DNA of 8,411 nt, taken from an uncultured Clostridia bacterium. GTDB taxonomy: Bacteria > Bacillota > Clostridia > Oscillospirales > Acutalibacteraceae. The DNA lies in contig CAMGDK010000057.1 in assembly GCA_946042285.1 (NCBI GenBank), forward strand, positions 1 through 8,411, in the 5' to 3' direction. A program made the translations under genes and the position numbers. Of this stretch, positions 5,552 to 8,411 are shown in pieces (the stretch's first letter is position 1; every line of letters begins with the position of its first letter). The notes beneath the pieces were generated by a model that saw nothing but the letters and a program-made list of their open reading frames with translations, was not told the DNA's origin and searched no databases.

Positions 5552-7051
5552 ATGATTATTGATGTGTCAAAATTCTGCGTAGCAAAAAATGCATCTATCG
5601 GAGTTTTCGAGGCAATAAAGCAATTGAATTCAGGTGATACTCTGTATTTCCCTAAAAACGAATATCATTTTTTTAAGGATTACAGCGTGCATAAGCCTTA
5701 TCACATGACAAATACGGATTCGTTTGTTAAGCCTGAAAAATATTTTGCAATGCTCCTTGAGGGTAAGGAAAATATTACAATCGACGGCAACGGATCAATA
5801 TTTGTAATACATGGTGATATGTGTGCATTATCTCTTGTAAGATGCAAGCATATTAAGCTTAAAAATTTCACTGTTAGGTACAATGCACCGACAAACATTG
5901 AGCTTACCGTTAGAGAGAAAAAAGGGCTGAAAATCATTTATGATTTGCCGAAATCAACATCCTTTTATATCAACAAGAGAGATATTGTATTTTTTGAGCA
6001 AAGCCCCTTTACAAAAAAGAATTATTACGAGTACAAAAATAACGAGCAGTGCTATTGCAATGTAATTCACAGAAATGATAAGGTGTTTAGAACAAATCTT
6101 TCTCCTATAAAAGCTGCAATAAAAAAGAAAAGAATAGGCGAAAACACTATTGAGTGCTCATATCTTATCCCGCCTAAATTCAAGGTGGGCGATGTTGTAG
6201 CTATGTCAAGGAATTATTTGAGGGATAACTGCGGAATATTCTTTTGGGAGTGCAGTGACATTGAAAGCAGCTGCCTGACAATTAACTATATGCACGGCTT
6301 TGGATGGCTTTCGCAAATGTGCGAAAATTTGAGCTTTAACAGCATTGTGTTTAAGGCAGCAGACGGCTTTGCAACAACATCTTTTGCAGATTTGATACAT
6401 ATTTGCGGCTGTAAGGGTAAGGTTAATATTGACTCCTGCTTTTTTGAGCATGCGCACGATGATGCAATTAACATTCACGGCGCGTTTCTTCGCTTAAAGA
6501 GGATTGTGAATTCCAACACCGCTGTTTTTGAATTTGTACACAAGCAGCAGGGAGGATACAGCGCATTCTTTAAAGGCGATAGGGTTAAGCTTTACAGTAG
6601 GATTGATTTGTCTGAAATTCAAGGTATATATACGGTTAAAGATTATAAGGATAATATTGCTGACAAAACAGTTGAGCTTGAATTTGAAGAAAAGCTCCCT
6701 GATATGAAGCCTAATTTGATTGTGTGCGAAAATATAACCTATAATCCGCAGGTTACAATTTCAAATTGTGATTTTCGTTCGATACCTACAAGAGGGATAT
6801 TGATAACAACATCCGAAGAGTCGGAAATTTTCGGGAATAGATTTTACAGCATTAAAATGCCGGATATATTCATTTCCTGCGACTGTAAGGATTGGTATGA
6901 GTCAGGTCCGTGCAAAAATCTTAAAATTCACGACAATATTTTCTCAAAAAGCGATGCCGTTTTGATAAAACCGATTTGTATCGACAATCCGGTTGATAAT
7001 GTTCATGAGAATATAGATATTTACAGTAATACCGAGGTGTGCAATGAGTAA
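5552..7051 (+). CDS. GH110-like parallel beta-helix protein (putative alpha-1,3-galactosidase), cytoplasmic
   Basis: 499 residues of right-handed parallel beta-helix sequence. The N-terminus resembles GH110 enzymes: MIIDVSKF, then LYFPKNEYHFF (31-41) and ENITIDGNGSIFVIHG (73-88). The most diagnostic block is FFEHAHDDAINIHGAFLRL (297-315), with the aspartate pair D303-D304 and a further aspartate, D280, 23 residues upstream. HKQQGGYSAFFKGDRV (330-345), RGILITT (414-420) and DWYESGPCKNLKIHDNIF (447-464) also follow the GH110 order. Characterised members release alpha-1,3-linked galactose from blood-group-B-type and related glycans. No signal peptide is present, and about 20 cysteines are spread along the chain, both pointing to a cytoplasmic enzyme. 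The family call rests on remembered motifs, so activity is inferred. Its stop overlaps the start of a phosphofructokinase gene, indicating co-translation. A generic beta-helix lyase or hydrolase is the main alternative. Confidence 0.75.
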   Translation: MIIDVSKFCVAKNASIGVFEAIKQLNSGDTLYFPKNEYHFFKDYSVHKPYHMTNTDSFVKPEKYFAMLLEGKENITIDGNGSIFVIHGDMCALSLVRCKHIKLKNFTVRYNAPTNIELTVREKKGLKIIYDLPKSTSFYINKRDIVFFEQSPFTKKNYYEYKNNEQCYCNVIHRNDKVFRTNLSPIKAAIKKKRIGENTIECSYLIPPKFKVGDVVAMSRNYLRDNCGIFFWECSDIESSCLTINYMHGFGWLSQMCENLSFNSIVFKAADGFATTSFADLIHICGCKGKVNIDSCFFEHAHDDAINIHGAFLRLKRIVNSNTAVFEFVHKQQGGYSAFFKGDRVKLYSRIDLSEIQGIYTVKDYKDNIADKTVELEFEEKLPDMKPNLIVCENITYNPQVTISNCDFRSIPTRGILITTSEESEIFGNRFYSIKMPDIFISCDCKDWYESGPCKNLKIHDNIFSKSDAVLIKPICIDNPVDNVHENIDIYSNTEVCNE

Positions 7052-8288
7052 ACAAAATATGATTATCGGTCAGTCGGGAGGTCCTACCGCTGTAATAAAC
7101 TCAAGCCTTGCCGGTGCTATTGATTATGCATTTAAGGAAAACGATGACGGTATCGTTTACGGAATGATAAACGGCATTCAGGGCTTGCTTGACGAAAATT
7201 TGATAAATCTAAATGAGATTTTTAAAAACAAGCCGTCAAGGATTAACAGACTGCGCTTGACTCCGGCTATGTATCTTGGATCGTGCAGATACAAGCTTTC
7301 AAACACAGATGAGGAATTTGAGCGCATCGTAAAAGTATTGGAGAAATACGATATAGGTTATTTCTTTTATATCGGCGGTAACGATTCAATGGATACCGTT
7401 GACAAGCTTTCAAAATATACAATCAGTCACGGTATCGACATTAAGGTTGTCGGAATACCTAAAACGATTGATAATGACCTCGTCGGTATTGATCATTCAC
7501 CGGGCTTTGGCAGTGCCGCAAAGTATATGGCGCTTGCGGTGCGCGAGGTTGCTTACGATACGAGCATATATGCCATCAAGAGTGTTCATATTATTGAAGC
7601 AATGGGCAGAAATGCAGGCTGGATTACTGCCGCATCGGCACTTGCCCGTGATGCAGGTACACTTGCACCTCATTTGATTTATTTGCCGGAGATTGAGTTT
7701 TCGGTTGAACAGTTTGTTAAGGATGTTAGGGAAAAGCTTGAGAATTACAACTCTGTAATCGTTGTTGTGAGCGAGGGATTAAAGGATAAAAACGGTGAAT
7801 ATATCTGTGTACGCAGTGCGAATGAGGACACATTCGGTCACGCCGCATTAAGCGGTACGGGCGCATATTTAAAGAGTGTTGTTGAAAAGGAAATCGGCTG
7901 CAAGGTCCGTTCTCTTGAGCCGAGTGTTTTGCAAAGAAGCTCCGGTCATACCTCGTCACTAACCGATGTCATGGAGGCGTTTAATCTCGGGACAGTGGCA
8001 GTGAGAGCGGCTCTCGACGGTGAAACGGGTGTGTTTTCCTCTTTAAAAAGAACATCTAACACGCCATACACGGTAGAGTATTGTACAGAAAAGGTTTCTG
8101 TTATTGCAAATGCGGAAAAAAAGGTTCCTCGTAAATGGATAAATGAAGCGGGCAACGATGTTACACAAGAGCTTATAGAATATATCAGACCTCTTCTTCG
8201 CGGTATTCCTCAGGTTCCGTATATCAACGGCTTACCCGATTATATGGATATTTCACACCTTGACAATAAAAAGCAAAGCTATAACTAA
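7044..8288 (+). CDS. 6-phosphofructokinase, pyrophosphate-dependent type
   Basis: 414 residues of PFK fold. Motifs are GQSGGPTAVINSSLAGAI (9-26; phosphate-donor loop), YIGGNDSMDT (109-118), GIPKTIDNDL (137-146) with catalytic D143, PGFGSAAKY (153-161) and IEAMGRNAGW (184-193), which binds fructose 6-phosphate. Lysine in PKTIDND (where ATP enzymes have PGTIDND) and aspartate as the last residue of GGND (where ATP enzymes have glycine) both point to pyrophosphate as phosphoryl donor. The third position of GGND is asparagine where GGDG/GGDD is usual. Length exceeds the ~320 of short ATP enzymes. The enzyme would interconvert fructose 6-phosphate and fructose 1,6-bisphosphate reversibly in glycolysis. 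Its ATG overlaps the preceding stop codon by 8 bp, and GAGGTG at 7034-7039 lies inside the upstream gene. The donor should be tested; a sugar phosphate such as tagatose 6-phosphate is a possible alternative substrate. Confidence 0.9.
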   Translation: MSKQNMIIGQSGGPTAVINSSLAGAIDYAFKENDDGIVYGMINGIQGLLDENLINLNEIFKNKPSRINRLRLTPAMYLGSCRYKLSNTDEEFERIVKVLEKYDIGYFFYIGGNDSMDTVDKLSKYTISHGIDIKVVGIPKTIDNDLVGIDHSPGFGSAAKYMALAVREVAYDTSIYAIKSVHIIEAMGRNAGWITAASALARDAGTLAPHLIYLPEIEFSVEQFVKDVREKLENYNSVIVVVSEGLKDKNGEYICVRSANEDTFGHAALSGTGAYLKSVVEKEIGCKVRSLEPSVLQRSSGHTSSLTDVMEAFNLGTVAVRAALDGETGVFSSLKRTSNTPYTVEYCTEKVSVIANAEKKVPRKWINEAGNDVTQELIEYIRPLLRGIPQVPYINGLPDYMDISHLDNKKQSYN

Positions 8289-8292
8289 ACAA

Positions 8293-8318
8293 AAAACGCA
8301 GGACAGCTCCTGCGTTTT
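8293..8318. terminator. intrinsic terminator of the GH110-like/PFK operon
   Basis: An 11-bp perfect stem (AAAACGCAGGA at 8293-8303 with TCCTGCGTTTT at 8308-8318, 4-nt loop CAGC) sits 4 nt after the PFK stop. The stem ends in TTTT, and the A-run on the other side would serve as a U-tract for transcription from the right. Confidence 0.9.
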
Positions 8319-8375
8319 AGACTGTCGATAAAGTGGTCTGAACCACGCCAAAGAATGTGAAGAATAAAAATTACT

Positions 8376-8411
8376 CGTAGGGGCTTGCAGTGCAAGCCCG
8401 ATTTATTTTTT
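8376..8411 (+). repeat. REP-like GC-rich palindrome followed by a T-tract
   Basis: GGGCTTGCA (8381-8389) and TGCAAGCCC (8391-8399) form a perfect inverted repeat around one base, flanked by CGTAG on the left and CG on the right. GATTTATTTTTT follows to the window end. It could act as a terminator (7-bp stem, 5-nt loop). It also resembles short CGTAGGGGC...GCCCG palindromes that I recall scattered between genes in gut Clostridia; that part is memory, not something the window can show. The preceding stretch 8319-8375 shows no gene, only a small GTGGT/ACCAC hairpin at 8333-8346. Confidence 0.55.

Noticed and set aside
7726..8155. Minus-strand open frames inside the phosphofructokinase gene
   Set aside because: They are shadows of a conserved coding frame without promoter, ribosome site or recognisable motif.

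Overview
The window looks like a stretch of chromosome from a low-GC anaerobic Firmicute, most likely a gut-type Clostridia (Oscillospiraceae/Lachnospiraceae-like). This is inferred from the AT-rich coding sequence, strong AGGAGG-type ribosome binding sites, near-consensus sigma-A promoters, and the gene content: an acetyl-CoA hydrolase/transferase-family CoA-transferase, a pyrophosphate-type phosphofructokinase and a GH110-like beta-helix enzyme. The species cannot be named from the sequence alone.

Region 1 (1-2394, + strand) is a sulfur-assimilation operon. It holds a 5'-truncated metY-type O-acetylhomoserine sulfhydrylase, cysK (cysteine synthase) and an Rrf2-family regulator. Gaps are 19 nt each and the unit ends in a long hairpin terminator. 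The regulator carries a cysteine cluster of the iron-sulfur IscR type, so it may tie cysteine synthesis to Fe-S status.

Region 2 (2365-3000, - strand) is a single GtrA-like membrane protein gene with its own extended -10 promoter, bounded by terminators on both sides.

Region 3 (3001-5499, - strand) holds two acyl-CoA genes. The upstream one encodes an acetyl-CoA hydrolase/transferase-family CoA-transferase with catalytic Glu238. The downstream one encodes a stand-alone 2-oxo-acid-dehydrogenase-E2-type acyltransferase catalytic domain with no lipoyl or subunit-binding domain. Each has its own strong TTGAC-N18-TATWAT promoter. Together they suggest acyl-CoA handling in fermentation, possibly with an acyl acceptor other than lipoyl groups.

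Region 4 (5500-8318, + strand) is divergent from region 3, with back-to-back -35 boxes about 7 bp apart. It encodes a signal-peptide-free, cysteine-rich, GH110-like parallel beta-helix protein (alpha-1,3-galactosidase family). Its stop codon overlaps the start of a pyrophosphate-type 6-phosphofructokinase gene by 8 bp. A hairpin terminator closes the unit. The last ~90 bases are non-coding and hold a REP-like palindrome followed by a T-tract.

The most notable points are the translationally coupled GH110-like/PFK pair, the lipoyl-free E2 acyltransferase beside a CoA-transferase, and the Fe-S-type Rrf2 protein inside a cysteine operon. No mobile elements, tRNAs, rRNAs or CRISPR arrays were seen.
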